From assembly GCF_900156605.1 (NCBI RefSeq), contig NZ_FTOA01000005.1:248001-312000 (forward strand): a stretch of DNA of 64,000 nucleotides, given 5' to 3'. Below are positions 25,671-34,073 of this stretch, in pieces. The first letter of the stretch is position 1. Every line of letters starts with the position of its first letter. This DNA comes from Insolitispirillum peregrinum (lineage in GTDB: Bacteria; Pseudomonadota; Alphaproteobacteria; Rhodospirillales; Rhodospirillaceae). The notes under the pieces were generated by a model. That model saw only the letters and a program-made list of their open reading frames with translations. It ran no database searches and was not told where the DNA came from. The translations under genes and the position numbers were made by a program.

Positions 25671-26108
25671 TCAGGTCTTGGGCAGGGTGACGGTGCGCAG
25701 CCAGAATTCTTCAAAGCTGCGAATGGCTTCGACAAAGCGGTCGAATTCTACCGGCTTGACCATGTAGGCGTTGGCCCCCAGCGCATAGCAGGCGTTCACA
25801 TCGTCACGGGCCGACGAGGTGGTGAGCGCCACCACCGGAATCGAGCGCAGGGCGGGATCGCTTTTCATGTCGGCAAGCACTTCGCGGCCATTGCGGCGGG
25901 GCAGGTTCAGGTCCAGCAGCACGATGTCCGGCGTTGGTGAATCGACGAACGGGCCGGTTTTGCGCAGATAGTGCAAAGCCTGTTCGCCATCGCTGACGTG
26001 ATGGATGTTGCTGGTGCTTGTCCCATGGCGCAAAGCCTCGAACGTCAGGCGGGCGTCCCCCGGGTTATCCTCCACCAGCAGAATTTCGATCGGTCGATTG
26101 AGGGCCAT
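25671..26108 (-). CDS. Stand-alone Rcp1-like receiver protein
   Basis: A single receiver domain of 145 residues with no output domain. The acidic pair is in LLVEDNPGDARL near 7-18, the phospho-accepting Asp in DIVLLDLNLPRRNGREVL near 64, the Thr/Ser in VVALTTSSA, and the Lys in YMVKPVEFDRF near 120. The RRNGREVL and NPGDARL wording is that of the Rcp1 group, which pair with phytochrome-like kinases. ATG 26108 has GGAGA upstream; the longer frame to 26198 lacks homology. It stands alone; the kinase at 15324-17621 has the matching type of H box. Confidence 0.9.
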   Translation of the reverse strand: MALNRPIEILLVEDNPGDARLTFEALRHGTSTSNIHHVSDGEQALHYLRKTGPFVDSPTPDIVLLDLNLPRRNGREVLADMKSDPALRSIPVVALTTSSARDDVNACYALGANAYMVKPVEFDRFVEAIRSFEEFWLRTVTLPKT

Positions 26109-26278
26109 CTCACCATTTCTCCGGCGGCTGAGCCTTGTACGGGGGAAGACAAGGGGAACGGGGCAGGCAGAGGTGTGGTCCAACAACGGTGAAACCACAG
26201 CAGCCTGCTCTCACTTTGTGCGGTCGCAAAGAGGCTCGTCAAGCGGTAACAGAAAAATGTCAACAGGAGTATGTAATT

Positions 26279-26794
26279 TTATACAGCGCGACGTTCCAGG
26301 ACAACGAATTCGTGGGTGCAGCGACCATTTTCGGCGGGGGCCCCCGGCTGGCGGCTGATTTCGTGCCATTCGCTGCGGTCAAAGGGCGGGAAATAGGTGT
26401 CGCCCGCCGGGTCCAGATGGACCTCGGTCAGATACAGCCGGTCGGCCAGCGGCAGGGCCATGGCAAAAATATCCGCGCCGCCGATGATCATCACCTCTTG
26501 CCCGGGGTCATGCTGGCGGCACAGCTCCAGCGCATGCGGCAGGCTGTAGGCGATGGTGATGCGGTCGGCATGGTCGGCGGCGGGTGTCCAGCTCTGGCTG
26601 CGGGTCAGCACCACGTTATGGCGCTGGGGCAGTGGGCGACCGAGAGAGTCATAGGTTTTGCGCCCCATCACCACCGCCTTGCCGATGGTGGTCTGTTTGA
26701 AATAGCGCAGATCATCCGGCAGATGCCACGGCATGCTGTTGTTCAGGCCAATCACACCGTTATCGGCCACCGCGACCACCAGCGACAAAGTCAT
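26279..26794 (-). CDS. folA: Dihydrofolate reductase
   Basis: NADPH-dependent reduction of dihydrofolate to tetrahydrofolate. The 171-residue protein has the classical chromosomal DHFR blocks: ADNGVIGLNNSMPWHLPDDL with the active-site Asp near residue 28, VVMGRKTYDSLGRPLPQRHN near 42-61, and IIGGADIFAMALPLADRLYLTEVH near 105-128. It lies 73 bases after thyA on the same strand, the common pairing that couples dTMP synthesis with folate recycling. Confidence 0.97.
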   Translation of the reverse strand: MTLSLVVAVADNGVIGLNNSMPWHLPDDLRYFKQTTIGKAVVMGRKTYDSLGRPLPQRHNVVLTRSQSWTPAADHADRITIAYSLPHALELCRQHDPGQEVMIIGGADIFAMALPLADRLYLTEVHLDPAGDTYFPPFDRSEWHEISRQPGAPAENGRCTHEFVVLERRAV

Positions 26795-26867
26795 CGTTTG
26801 CTCATTTGACTATAGGGACGGAACAGACCACAGGGACTGGGTGAGGTGTAGGGTAGGGTGGGGTGCC

Positions 26868-27662
26868 CTAAACTGCAATCGGCGCCTTGATCGAGGGCTC
26901 GGCCACATAGCCTTCGAGGGTGAAGTCTTCGTAGCGGAAGGCGAACAGGTCGGTGATGGCGGGGTTCAGGTGCATCTGCGGCAGCGGGCGGGGTGTTCGT
27001 GCCAGTTGCATCTGTGCCTGTTCCAGATGATTGAGGTACAGGTGGGCATCCCCCAGCGTATGAACGAATTCCCCCGGCCGCAGGCCGCAGACCTGCGCAA
27101 TCATCATCGTCAGCAGGGCGTAAGAGGCGATGTTGAACGGCACGCCGAGAAAAATGTCGGCGGAGCGCTGATACAGCTGGCAGGACAGTTTGCCCTCTGC
27201 GACGTAAAACTGGAACAGGCAGTGACAGGGCGGCAGGGCCATCGAGTCCACCTGCGCCGGGTTCCATGCCGAGACAATCAGCCGACGGGAGTCCGGGTTG
27301 CGGCGGATTTGCTCCAGCACGGCGCTGATCTGGTCAAGGCTGCCGCCATCGGGGGTTGGCCACGAGCGCCACTGGGCGCCATAGACCGGCCCCAGATTGC
27401 CGTTTTCATCGGCCCATTCATCCCAGATGGTCACGCCATTGTCGCGCAGGTAGGCGATATTGGTTTCGCCCTTCAGGAACCACAGCAATTCGTGGATGAT
27501 CGACCGCAGGTGCAGTTTCTTGGTGGTCAGCACCGGAAAGCCTTGCGCCAGATCAAAACGCATCTGATGGCCGAATACCGACAGGGTACCGGTGCCGGTC
27601 CGGTCTTCCTTGCGGGTGCCGTTGGTCAGCACATGGCGCATCAGGTCAAGATATTGCTGCAT
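26868..27662 (-). CDS. thyA: Thymidylate synthase (ThyA)
   Basis: Methylates dUMP to dTMP using methylene-tetrahydrofolate. At 264 residues it is the exact length of the classical enzyme. Visible are the N-terminal Arg loop [18 protein letters not shown] near 15-32, the catalytic Cys in [14 protein letters not shown] near 146, the [17 protein letters not shown] block near 165 and the closing PIAV. Upstream of folA in one transcript. Confidence 0.98.
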   Translation of the reverse strand: MQQYLDLMRHVLTNGTRKEDRTGTGTLSVFGHQMRFDLAQGFPVLTTKKLHLRSIIHELLWFLKGETNIAYLRDNGVTIWDEWADENGNLGPVYGAQWRSWPTPDGGSLDQISAVLEQIRRNPDSRRLIVSAWNPAQVDSMALPPCHCLFQFYVAEGKLSCQLYQRSADIFLGVPFNIASYALLTMMIAQVCGLRPGEFVHTLGDAHLYLNHLEQAQMQLARTPRPLPQMHLNPAITDLFAFRYEDFTLEGYVAEPSIKAPIAV

Positions 27663-27816
27663 GATGGAATCTTTGCGGTGCTGGGGTCAGGACAGAAAGC
27701 CGATAGGGGCGGCTTTATAGACGGCGGACCATAACATAACAAGCCTGCTGCGCCCTGACCATTGCCCGCAGGCAGGGGGGGCAGGACAGGCCGGGACGGA
27801 GTCTTCACAATAACAC

Positions 27817-27843
27817 TTGCGCTGTCAGAGGAACGCCTTATAT
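27817..27843 (+). promoter_or_regulatory. Candidate ssrA promoter
   Basis: TTGCGC at 27817-27822 and TTATAT at 27838-27843 are separated by 15 bases. Transcription would start around 27850, immediately before the acceptor segment of the tmRNA gene. Confidence 0.4.
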
Positions 27844-27845
27844 TT

Positions 27846-28155
27846 GGCCCTGTCAGGGTTCGCCCTGTCTATGATGCTAAACTCTAGTCGAAATAATCGT
27901 TATGGACCCGGGGGCAGTGCCCGGCGCCTCCACCACTCCAAGGTTCGTCACTCAAGGGATTGCGATCCCGACGGACGCTGTGGGGGCGAAACAGGATCGA
28001 CATGCGTGGTAAAGGGCTAGACTGTATCCGGCATTGTACCGCCGTCATCGGGCTATATTTACACATGCCAACGACAACGTTGAGTATGCCGCTGCCGCTT
28101 AATAACCGGTAAGCGCGGTTCGGAGGGCACCGGGCAACAGAAGCCCTCCACTTGC
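27846..28155 (+). ncRNA. ssrA: Two-piece (circularly permuted) tmRNA
   Basis: tmRNA rescues stalled ribosomes and tags the unfinished protein for proteolysis. In the permuted gene, the acceptor piece comes first and ends CGCCTCC ACCA at 27925-27935, with a T-arm CCGGG..CCCGG just before it. A short spacer to be cut out follows (27936-27981). The coding piece begins GGGGGCG at 27982-27988, which pairs with the CGCCTCC of the acceptor stem (one G-U). The tag frame is GCC AAC GAC AAC GTT GAG TAT GCC GCT GCC GCT TAA TAA at about 28067-28105, giving ANDNVEYAAAA. A GGAGGGC/GCCCTCC stem at 28122-28149 closes the coding piece. The outer ends are estimates. The permuted form is characteristic of alphaproteobacteria and a few other groups. 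Confidence 0.93.
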
Positions 28156-28160
28156 TTTTC

Positions 28161-28190
28161 GGGCGGTGTCAAGGTGGCAGGCCGCCCTTT
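28161..28190 (+). terminator. Possible terminator or processing hairpin after ssrA
   Basis: GGGCGG (28161-28166) pairs with CCGCCC (28182-28187) and is followed by TTT. It separates ssrA from sspB, but the short T run means some read-through into sspB is possible. Confidence 0.45.
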
Positions 28191-28210
28191 GACGTAAGGA
28201 CTCGAGTAGA

Positions 28211-28735
28211 GTGGACGAGCCGAGCATCTCCTATGAACAGCTGGTCGAGCGTGCCTTGCGCGGTGTGCTGCGCGAAGCCCTGATTATGACCCGTGACAGC
28301 GGTCTGCCCGGTCAGCACCATTTCTATATCACCTTTCGCACCGGCCATTCCGGCGTGCAGATGCCGCCGCGTCTGAAGGCGATGCACCCCGACGAAATGA
28401 CCATCGTGCTCCAGCACCAGTTCTGGGAACTGACTGTCGAGCCGGAGTGGTTTTCGATCGAGCTGTCGTTCTCGGGCAAGCGCGAATACCTGAAGGTCCC
28501 CTTCGAAGCGGTGACCGCCTTCGCTGACCCCTACGCCAAGTTCGGCCTGCAGTTCCAGATCGAACTTGATGGCGATTTCGACGAGTTCCTCGACGAAGAC
28601 GATCTGGAAATTGACGGTATTCTGGACGAAAATGGTGTTGGTGATGCCGCTGGCAAAAAGCCCGCCGCCGACGCCAAGACCACCGAGGGCGGTGACAGCA
28701 AAGTGGCGACGCTGGACGCTTTCCGCAAAAAGTAA
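28211..28735 (+). CDS. sspB: SspB, adaptor delivering ssrA-tagged proteins to ClpXP
   Basis: SspB binds the ssrA tag with its folded domain and ClpX with a short C-terminal tail. The 174-residue protein begins with GTG 28211 (AAGGA ten bases upstream). Residues 1-120 are the substrate-binding domain with HFYITFRTGHSGVQMP near 36-51 and FWELTVEPEWFSIELSFSGKREYL near 76-99. An acidic, flexible linker follows, ending in the short conserved tail VATLDAFRKK expected to dock on ClpX. The gene is immediately downstream of ssrA, so the tag RNA and its adaptor are neighbours. The alphaproteobacterial form is divergent from that of enterics. Confidence 0.92.
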   Translation: MDEPSISYEQLVERALRGVLREALIMTRDSGLPGQHHFYITFRTGHSGVQMPPRLKAMHPDEMTIVLQHQFWELTVEPEWFSIELSFSGKREYLKVPFEAVTAFADPYAKFGLQFQIELDGDFDEFLDEDDLEIDGILDENGVGDAAGKKPAADAKTTEGGDSKVATLDAFRKK

Positions 28736-28756
28736 GCCGGTCCCACTGGATCAGAC

Positions 28757-28793
28757 AAAAAACCCCGCAGCCTCGGACTGCGGGGTTTTTTGT
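28757..28793 (+). terminator. Strong rho-independent terminator of sspB
   Basis: AACCCCGCAG (28761-28770) pairs with CTGCGGGGTT (28778-28787), preceded by an A run and followed by a T run; it can act in both directions and also faces the convergent gene at 28853. Confidence 0.9.
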
Positions 28794-28852
28794 GCCATTG
28801 ACCACCATACACGACAGGAAGAACACAAGACTGCGGAGCGCTGCTCCACGCT

Positions 28853-29524
28853 TCAGTTTTCTTCGATTGTCGGAGGCGCGCTGGAGGTTTGCTTGTAGCT
28901 GCCAGTGCTGGACACGTTCATCCCCATTCCGCAATCGCCGGTTTGTACCACGTCCAGCTTGTGGCTGCCAAAGGTCAGGGCCAGCGAACATTCCCCGTAT
29001 TCGGTACTGGAATAGGTGGCACGATTGCCCTGTAGGGCCGCTTCGCCGCTCAGTTCGCCGGTATTCATCCGGTAGACGGCAGAGATCGAGAACCTGATGG
29101 TGGCGCTGTTGGTCTGCAGCACCTTGACTTCACTGGAAAAGATATCGCCCTTTTGGACCAGATAGGTTCCGGTGATACCCGAGGTCGCTGTTCCGGTCAT
29201 TGCCGTCAGGTTGCTTTTCCCCTGCAGGGTATTCAGGCGTGCCTGATAGGCACCGGTCAGACAGGCCGGCGTCTGGCACTGATTGCGCTGGGCCAGCCAG
29301 GCTTTCTGTTCAGTTTTTAGCCCGTCCTTGTTGCTGGTTGTTGCCAGTGCTCCCTTGTACGCTTGTGCAAGCTGACTATCGAGGTCCGAGAGGGCAGGGT
29401 CTCCACAGATGGCCTTTTCGATCATGGTACCCGCTTTTGCACAGTCAAAGCTGGCGGCGTGTGCCGGGGCAATCGTCAGCAGGCCGAGCGCGATGGCAGC
29501 TCCGGCGATGGGATGGACGGTCAT
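28853..29524 (-). CDS. Secreted LprI-like (DUF1311) protein
   Basis: A 223-residue periplasmic protein with a signal peptide ending near APAHA (residues 18-23). Residues 26-90 form the Cys-containing LprI/DUF1311 helical domain: FDCAKAGTMIEKAICGDPALSDLDSQL with paired Cys, then WLAQRNQCQTPACLTGAYQARL. Members include a lysozyme-inhibitor lipoprotein, but most have unknown roles. The C-terminal half (about 105-223) is beta-rich, with two more Cys (YGECSLAL and TGDCGMGM), and I do not recognise it. Transcribed alone, convergent with sspB. Confidence 0.82.
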   Translation of the reverse strand: MTVHPIAGAAIALGLLTIAPAHAASFDCAKAGTMIEKAICGDPALSDLDSQLAQAYKGALATTSNKDGLKTEQKAWLAQRNQCQTPACLTGAYQARLNTLQGKSNLTAMTGTATSGITGTYLVQKGDIFSSEVKVLQTNSATIRFSISAVYRMNTGELSGEAALQGNRATYSSTEYGECSLALTFGSHKLDVVQTGDCGMGMNVSSTGSYKQTSSAPPTIEEN

Positions 29525-29605
29525 GGGAGGCTCCTGTCGGATGAGGGCAGAGAACGGGCTTCATGCACTGCATATACACTCGTGTCATACTACCATGAGT
29601 TGGTC

Positions 29606-29692
29606 TAGAGCGTTGTGCGAAAAGTGGGAACCGGTTTTCGCGTAAACAATGCGACAGAACAAAAGGTTAGATTAGTGTGCCTGCGTCGGATC
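29606..29692 (+). repeat. Dispersed intergenic repeat, copy A
   Basis: About 87 bases starting TAGAGCGTTGTGCGAAAAG, with the central motif GGGAACCGGTTTTCGCG and the tail ACAAAAGGTTAGATTAGTG followed by TGCCTGCGTCGGATC. A second copy lies at 52240-52330 on the other strand with the same order of blocks, and shorter pieces occur at 53500-53530 and 35034-35068. It is non-coding and palindrome-rich, like the short interspersed repeats common in alphaproteobacterial chromosomes. Confidence 0.75.
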
Positions 29693-29891
29693 ACAGTACA
29701 CGACAAAAAACAAAAAGATCATGGAGCGCGGCTCCAAACCTCGCCGGGGCCTTGAGGCCCCGGACCCCATTGATTTGATTTTTAAAGAAAAATGGGGGTT
29801 TGGGGGCATCGCCACCAAACGGGTTTGGGCGGTAGCCCACACTGATCCCCCCAATTGTCGTGTCCTGTAGCGTCAGATTGAACGCACCCTG
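29693..29891. other. Gene-free stretch with palindromes between the LprI-like gene and the EamA transporter
   Basis: Contains a perfect CCGGGGCC-TTGA-GGCCCCGG palindrome (29744-29763) and a GGAGCGC-GGCTCC hairpin just before it. Part of the sequence (TACACGAC, A-rich spacer, GGAGCGCNGCTCC) is echoed at 28806-28850, suggesting a second short repeat family. No credible gene seen. Confidence 0.5.
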
Positions 29892-30857
29892 CTAGGTATT
29901 TAGGCCCGGCACGCCTTGCATCTCCTGACGACGGTGGTGGCGCTGATGGCCGGAAAGGCACGACAGAACGCTGAGGACCACCAGCGCAAAGGCGGTGCCT
30001 TCCAGAGCCGTCGGCCAGCGCTGTTCCCACAAAAAGCCGTACAGCAAGGCAAAAACGGTTTCAAACAGGATCATCTGCCCGACCAGCGTCAGCGGCAACA
30101 GCTTGCTCATCTGGTTCCAGAACTTGTTACCGACAATCGACGCCAGCAGGGCCACGATGAGGGAGACGGCTGTCAGTTTTCCCCATGCCTGTAGATCGTG
30201 CGATGCGGTGGGGGCAAAGAGCAGCACCAGCGGAATCAGCCCCAGCGCCTGAACCCCGGTTACCAGACCGGTGAGAAGATTCCAGTCTTGAGCGGAAAGA
30301 GGCTCTACGCGCGCAAGCCAGCGGCTATTGTTGACGGCAAAGGTTGTCCACGATGCCAGCGCCCCGATGGCACACAGAAGGCCGATCACTGTGTCCGGGG
30401 CGGCGGAAAAATCGCGCAGGGCAGACCAGCCAATGCACACCGCCCCGGCGGCACACAGCAGCAACGACGGGATTAACGCCCGCAACGGCACCGCATTGCG
30501 ATCACGGCTGCCGATGATCGTCACCGCAACCGGCATGAAACCAATCACCAGAGAGGTGAGGGCGATCCCTGCCAGTTGGACCGCACTGGCAAGCAGGACG
30601 TAGTAAAGGGTATTGGCCAGAAATGCCAACCGGAACAGGGCGGCCCATTCCCGCCGGGTGAGGTGATGGCGAATGGCCCGCCAGCGCGGCATAATCAAAA
30701 GCAGGGAAAGCAGGCCATAGGCCAGATAACGCCCGGCGGTCAGGTGAAGCGGGCTGAAATCGCGGATGACTTCGGGGGCGAGAAACACCAGCCCCCACAT
30801 CATGCCTGCCCCCATGCCAAAGAGGACGCCCGCAATGGTATTGTGTGTCTTGACCAT
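29892..30857 (-). CDS. EamA/DMT-family transporter
   Basis: A 321-residue inner-membrane protein with about ten hydrophobic helices in two repeats, the drug/metabolite-exporter fold. The N-terminal GVLFGMGAGMMWGLVFLAPEVI, LTAGRYLAYGLLSLLL and the second-half block near ASWTTFAVNNSRWLARVEPLS are visible; the tail after LSCLSGHQRHHRR is basic and cytosolic. It lies 55 bases downstream of an AraC-type regulator on the same strand, which probably controls it. Substrate unknown. Confidence 0.88.
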   Translation of the reverse strand: MVKTHNTIAGVLFGMGAGMMWGLVFLAPEVIRDFSPLHLTAGRYLAYGLLSLLLIMPRWRAIRHHLTRREWAALFRLAFLANTLYYVLLASAVQLAGIALTSLVIGFMPVAVTIIGSRDRNAVPLRALIPSLLLCAAGAVCIGWSALRDFSAAPDTVIGLLCAIGALASWTTFAVNNSRWLARVEPLSAQDWNLLTGLVTGVQALGLIPLVLLFAPTASHDLQAWGKLTAVSLIVALLASIVGNKFWNQMSKLLPLTLVGQMILFETVFALLYGFLWEQRWPTALEGTAFALVVLSVLSCLSGHQRHHRRQEMQGVPGLNT

Positions 30858-30912
30858 GAAAGTCTCCTGAATGGTCGCCCACTATGGCCACCATGGCGGG
30901 AGGCAGTCTTGA

Positions 30913-31677
30913 TCAGGACTCTTGTTGTTTGGGCCGGGACTCCTGATGGCAGGCGCGATAGGCCGCAGGGGTCATGCCGGTCGCCTTGCGCAAGGCGCGG
31001 GTCAGGGCGCTTTGGTCGGCATAGCCTGCGCGATAGGCGATCTCGGCCAGCGGCAAGCGGGTGGATGCCAGCCAGTGCCGGACGCGGCCAAGACGGGCTT
31101 CGGCCAACCACGCCTTGGGGGTCGTCTGCAACTCGGCGCGGAAGACCGCATGGAGACGACTGTTGCTCAGGCCCACGCGGTTCGCCATTTCGCTGGTGGT
31201 CCAGGGATGGAACGGGTCCTTGCTCAAGGCCGCCAGCAGAGGGGTCAGGCGTGAGGGAGGAGGAAGGCTGTCACCCGCCAGAGCTTCGAGCAGCAACGGG
31301 GACCACAGTTGCAGGCGCTGGTCCGGGATGCCGCCCTTTTGCAGCGATGCGCCCATGTAGTCGATCAGGCTGTTGGCCTCCGGGCTGAGCGGCAGCCAGG
31401 TCTGGTCGGTGAAGTGATCGGCAAGGGTCGGGGGCAGGCGGTTGCTGTCAAGGTCAACAATCAGAAACCGGTTGGGCTGGGCACTGGTCTGGGCATGGCG
31501 CTGGCCCGGCTCGACATAGGCGGCAAGCTGGCGGGTTAGCTGCGCCCCACGGCCAGTAATGTCAATGTCCAGCGACCCGATCAGCGGCAGGACCAACTGG
31601 GCGTGATCGTGCTGATGCGCCAGACTGTCGGCGCTGTACTCCCGCAAGGAGAGGGCAAAGAAGGATGAAACGGTCAT
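30913..31677 (-). CDS. AraC-family transcription regulator
   Basis: 254 residues. An N-terminal cupin-like sensing domain (HQHDHAQLVLPLIGSLDIDI near residues 20-39) and a C-terminal pair of helix-turn-helix motifs, the second reading IAYRAGYADQSALTRALRKATGMTPAAYR near 215-243. ATG 31677 has AGGAG eight bases upstream; the frame continues to a GTG at 31695. It is probably the regulator of the EamA exporter gene that follows. Small-molecule ligand unknown. Confidence 0.9.
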   Translation of the reverse strand: MTVSSFFALSLREYSADSLAHQHDHAQLVLPLIGSLDIDITGRGAQLTRQLAAYVEPGQRHAQTSAQPNRFLIVDLDSNRLPPTLADHFTDQTWLPLSPEANSLIDYMGASLQKGGIPDQRLQLWSPLLLEALAGDSLPPPSRLTPLLAALSKDPFHPWTTSEMANRVGLSNSRLHAVFRAELQTTPKAWLAEARLGRVRHWLASTRLPLAEIAYRAGYADQSALTRALRKATGMTPAAYRACHQESRPKQQES

Positions 31678-31946
31678 CGCACCCACTCCTGACACGGACC
31701 TTGTGATGGGAAGGGGCAGAATAGTGGATTGCCGTCAGCGTGCATAGGCCGACGTGCATAGGCCAGTGAACACAAAAGTGGGGCTGGTTTTGCGCAACAA
31801 CACTGGACCTTTGCAGGGATTCCTTTTATACCCTCTGCCCAAACGGGCGGGTTGTCTCCCACCCTGTGCCGCTGGTCAGGAAAGGGCGGGCAGGGGGCGT
31901 GGGCGAGGCCCGCTGGTGCGCCACCGGATTGCCAGGGATGGTTGGA

Positions 31947-33557
31947 ATGATCGACGCCGCCTTTGCTGAAATGTTCCCTCTGAGTGAGGACAAGACCGAA
32001 TACCGCAAGCTCGAGGGCGATTACGTCCGTGTCGAGAGCTTTAACGGCAAGGACATGCTGGTGGTGGCCCCCGAGGCCCTCACCCGTCTGACCGATGAAG
32101 CCTTCCACGATGTGTCTCACCTGCTGCGTCCCAGCCATCTGGCCCAGGTGCGCGCCATCATTGATGACCCGGAAGCCTCGCCCAACGATCGCTTTGTGGC
32201 GCTGGAAATGCTGAAGAACGCCAACATTTCGGCGGGCGGCATTCTGCCGATGTGTCAGGACACCGGCACCGCGATCATCATGGGCAAAAAAGGCCAGCAG
32301 GTGTGGACCGGCGCCAACGACGCCCATTACCTGAGCCAGGGCGTGGTCGATGCCTACAGCCGCCTCAACCTGCGCTATTCGCAGATGAGCCCGCTCAACA
32401 TGTTCGACGAAGTCAACACCGGCAACAACCTGCCGGCCCAGATTGACCTCTATGCCACCGAAGGCATGTACTACAAGTTCATGTTCATGGCCAAGGGCGG
32501 TGGCTCGGCCAACAAGACCTTCCTGTATCAGGAAACCAAGGCGCTGCTGAACCCGGCCAGCCTGGAAAAGTTCCTGCTGGAAAAGCTGCCCTACATCGGC
32601 ACCTCGGCGTGCCCGCCGTACCATCTGGCGATTGTCATTGGTGGCACCTCGGCGGAAACCAACCTGAAGACCGTCAAGCTGGCCTCGGCCCGCTACCTCG
32701 ACGGCCTGCCGACCACCGGTGGCAATCAGGGCCATGCCGTGCGCGACATCGAAATGGAACAGAAGGTGCTGGAACTGACCCGCACGCTGGGCATCGGCGC
32801 GCAGTTCGGCGGCAAGTACTTCTGCCATGACGTGCGGGTGATCCGTCTGCCGCGCCACGGGGCATCCTGCCCGGTGGGGATTGGCGTGTCGTGCTCGGCT
32901 GACCGCCAGATGTGGGGCAAGATCACCAAAGACGGTGTGTTCCTCGAGGCGCTGGAACGCGATCCGGCCAAATACATGCCGGAAGTCCGCACCGACCGCA
33001 TGTCGGAACAGGTGGTCAAGATTGACCTGAACCAGCCGATGGACGATATCCGCAAGACGCTGGCCCAGTATCCGATCAAGACCCGTGTCAGCCTGAGCGG
33101 AACGATGATCGTCGCCCGCGACATCGCCCACGCCAAGCTGAAGGAGCGTCTGGACTCCGGTGCCGGTCTGCCTGACTACTTCAAGAACCACCCGGTCTAT
33201 TACGCCGGTCCGGCCAAGACCCCGGAAGGCATGCCGTCCGGCTCGTTCGGCCCGACCACTGCGGGCCGCATGGATGCCTACGTTGACCTGTTCCAGGCCC
33301 ATGGCGGTTCGATGGTGATGGTGGCCAAGGGCAACCGCAGTCAGGGGGTGACCGAGGCCTGCAAAAAGCACGGTGGTTTCTACCTCGGCTCTATTGGTGG
33401 CGCGGCGGCCATTCTGGCCCAGAACGCGATCAAGAAGGTCGAAGTGCTGGAATACCCCGAACTGGGCATGGAAGCGGTGTGGAAGATCGAGGTCGAAGAC
33501 TTCCCGGCCTTCATCATCGTTGATGACAAGGGCAACGACTTCTTCAAGCAGCTGTAA
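31947..33557 (+). CDS. fumA: Class I (iron-sulfur) fumarate hydratase
   Basis: Converts fumarate to malate in the TCA cycle using an oxygen-sensitive [4Fe-4S] cluster. 536 residues, the full-length class I form with N- and C-terminal domains in one chain. The cluster Cys residues are in [10 protein letters not shown] near residue 104, and in [16 protein letters not shown] near 303-318. Other landmarks are [10 protein letters not shown] near 185, [12 protein letters not shown] near 257 and the C-terminal [22 protein letters not shown]. The start is uncertain: ATG 31947 has AGGGA eleven bases upstream, while ATG 31938 and 31866 are in frame. A strong terminator follows. Confidence 0.95.
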   Translation: MIDAAFAEMFPLSEDKTEYRKLEGDYVRVESFNGKDMLVVAPEALTRLTDEAFHDVSHLLRPSHLAQVRAIIDDPEASPNDRFVALEMLKNANISAGGILPMCQDTGTAIIMGKKGQQVWTGANDAHYLSQGVVDAYSRLNLRYSQMSPLNMFDEVNTGNNLPAQIDLYATEGMYYKFMFMAKGGGSANKTFLYQETKALLNPASLEKFLLEKLPYIGTSACPPYHLAIVIGGTSAETNLKTVKLASARYLDGLPTTGGNQGHAVRDIEMEQKVLELTRTLGIGAQFGGKYFCHDVRVIRLPRHGASCPVGIGVSCSADRQMWGKITKDGVFLEALERDPAKYMPEVRTDRMSEQVVKIDLNQPMDDIRKTLAQYPIKTRVSLSGTMIVARDIAHAKLKERLDSGAGLPDYFKNHPVYYAGPAKTPEGMPSGSFGPTTAGRMDAYVDLFQAHGGSMVMVAKGNRSQGVTEACKKHGGFYLGSIGGAAAILAQNAIKKVEVLEYPELGMEAVWKIEVEDFPAFIIVDDKGNDFFKQL

Positions 33558-33586
33558 GCCTGCGGCAGATTACGGTGCGAAGACAG

Positions 33587-33611
33587 CGGGGGCGAAAGCC
33601 CCCGTTTTGTT
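33587..33611 (+). terminator. Terminator of fumA
   Basis: CGGGGGC-GAAA-GCCCCCG (33587-33604), a perfect seven-base stem with a stable tetraloop, followed by TTTTGTTTG. Confidence 0.9.
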
Positions 33612-33625
33612 TGTCGCGGGGGCGG

Positions 33626-33871
33626 TCAGAGCGGAGTGTGATGGCAGGCACTCTCGATGCGAACCTCGGCATCGGGGTGGCAGGACTTGTGCCAGCGGGC
33701 AGCCTGCAGGACAGCCGCCGCCGAGGCGGCATCATAGCCGTGAGCATGAGGGTCCATGGGAACAGCCGACCACACGACGACGCTGCGCCGGGGATTGCCG
33801 TAGCGGTCGTGGTCTGAGTGGTGCTCGATACGAAGAATGTGCGGGCACGCCGGAGACACGAGGAACCTCAT
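33626..33871 (-). CDS. Possible small His-rich protein, about 81 residues
   Basis: A minus-strand frame with an ATG at 33871 and stop at 33626 in the gap between fumA and the GSCFA gene. The product is rich in His and Cys (for example HILRIEHHSDHDRYG and a C-terminal CHHTPL), contains a VVVWSAVPMDPHAHGYDAASAAA segment and has no signal peptide. It looks more like a protein than random sequence, but I see no ribosome site and recognise no family, so it remains tentative. The frame extends further upstream to 33952. The rest of 33612-34073 shows no other gene. Confidence 0.38.
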   Translation of the reverse strand: MRFLVSPACPHILRIEHHSDHDRYGNPRRSVVVWSAVPMDPHAHGYDAASAAAVLQAARWHKSCHPDAEVRIESACHHTPL

Positions 33872-34073
33872 ACTGTCAGGGGTGGGGGAGGGGATGCAAG
33901 GATAGGTTTTTGATCCTTCCGCCTGATATGAGGCCGGGAGGATAATCCTCAAGCCCTGTTCGGAAAATAAATTCTCTTCCGAGGCGAAGTCTCCCTTTGT
34001 AGCGCGACCAGAGCTGATTTCTTAACCAAACGCCTGCACCATGACCGTGGTTTATCCAAGGGAGTGCAATGAC

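Noticed and set aside
31674-33371. 565-codon minus-strand frame opposite fumarase
   Set aside because: Class I fumarase on the plus strand is unmistakable; the antisense product has no recognisable fold.
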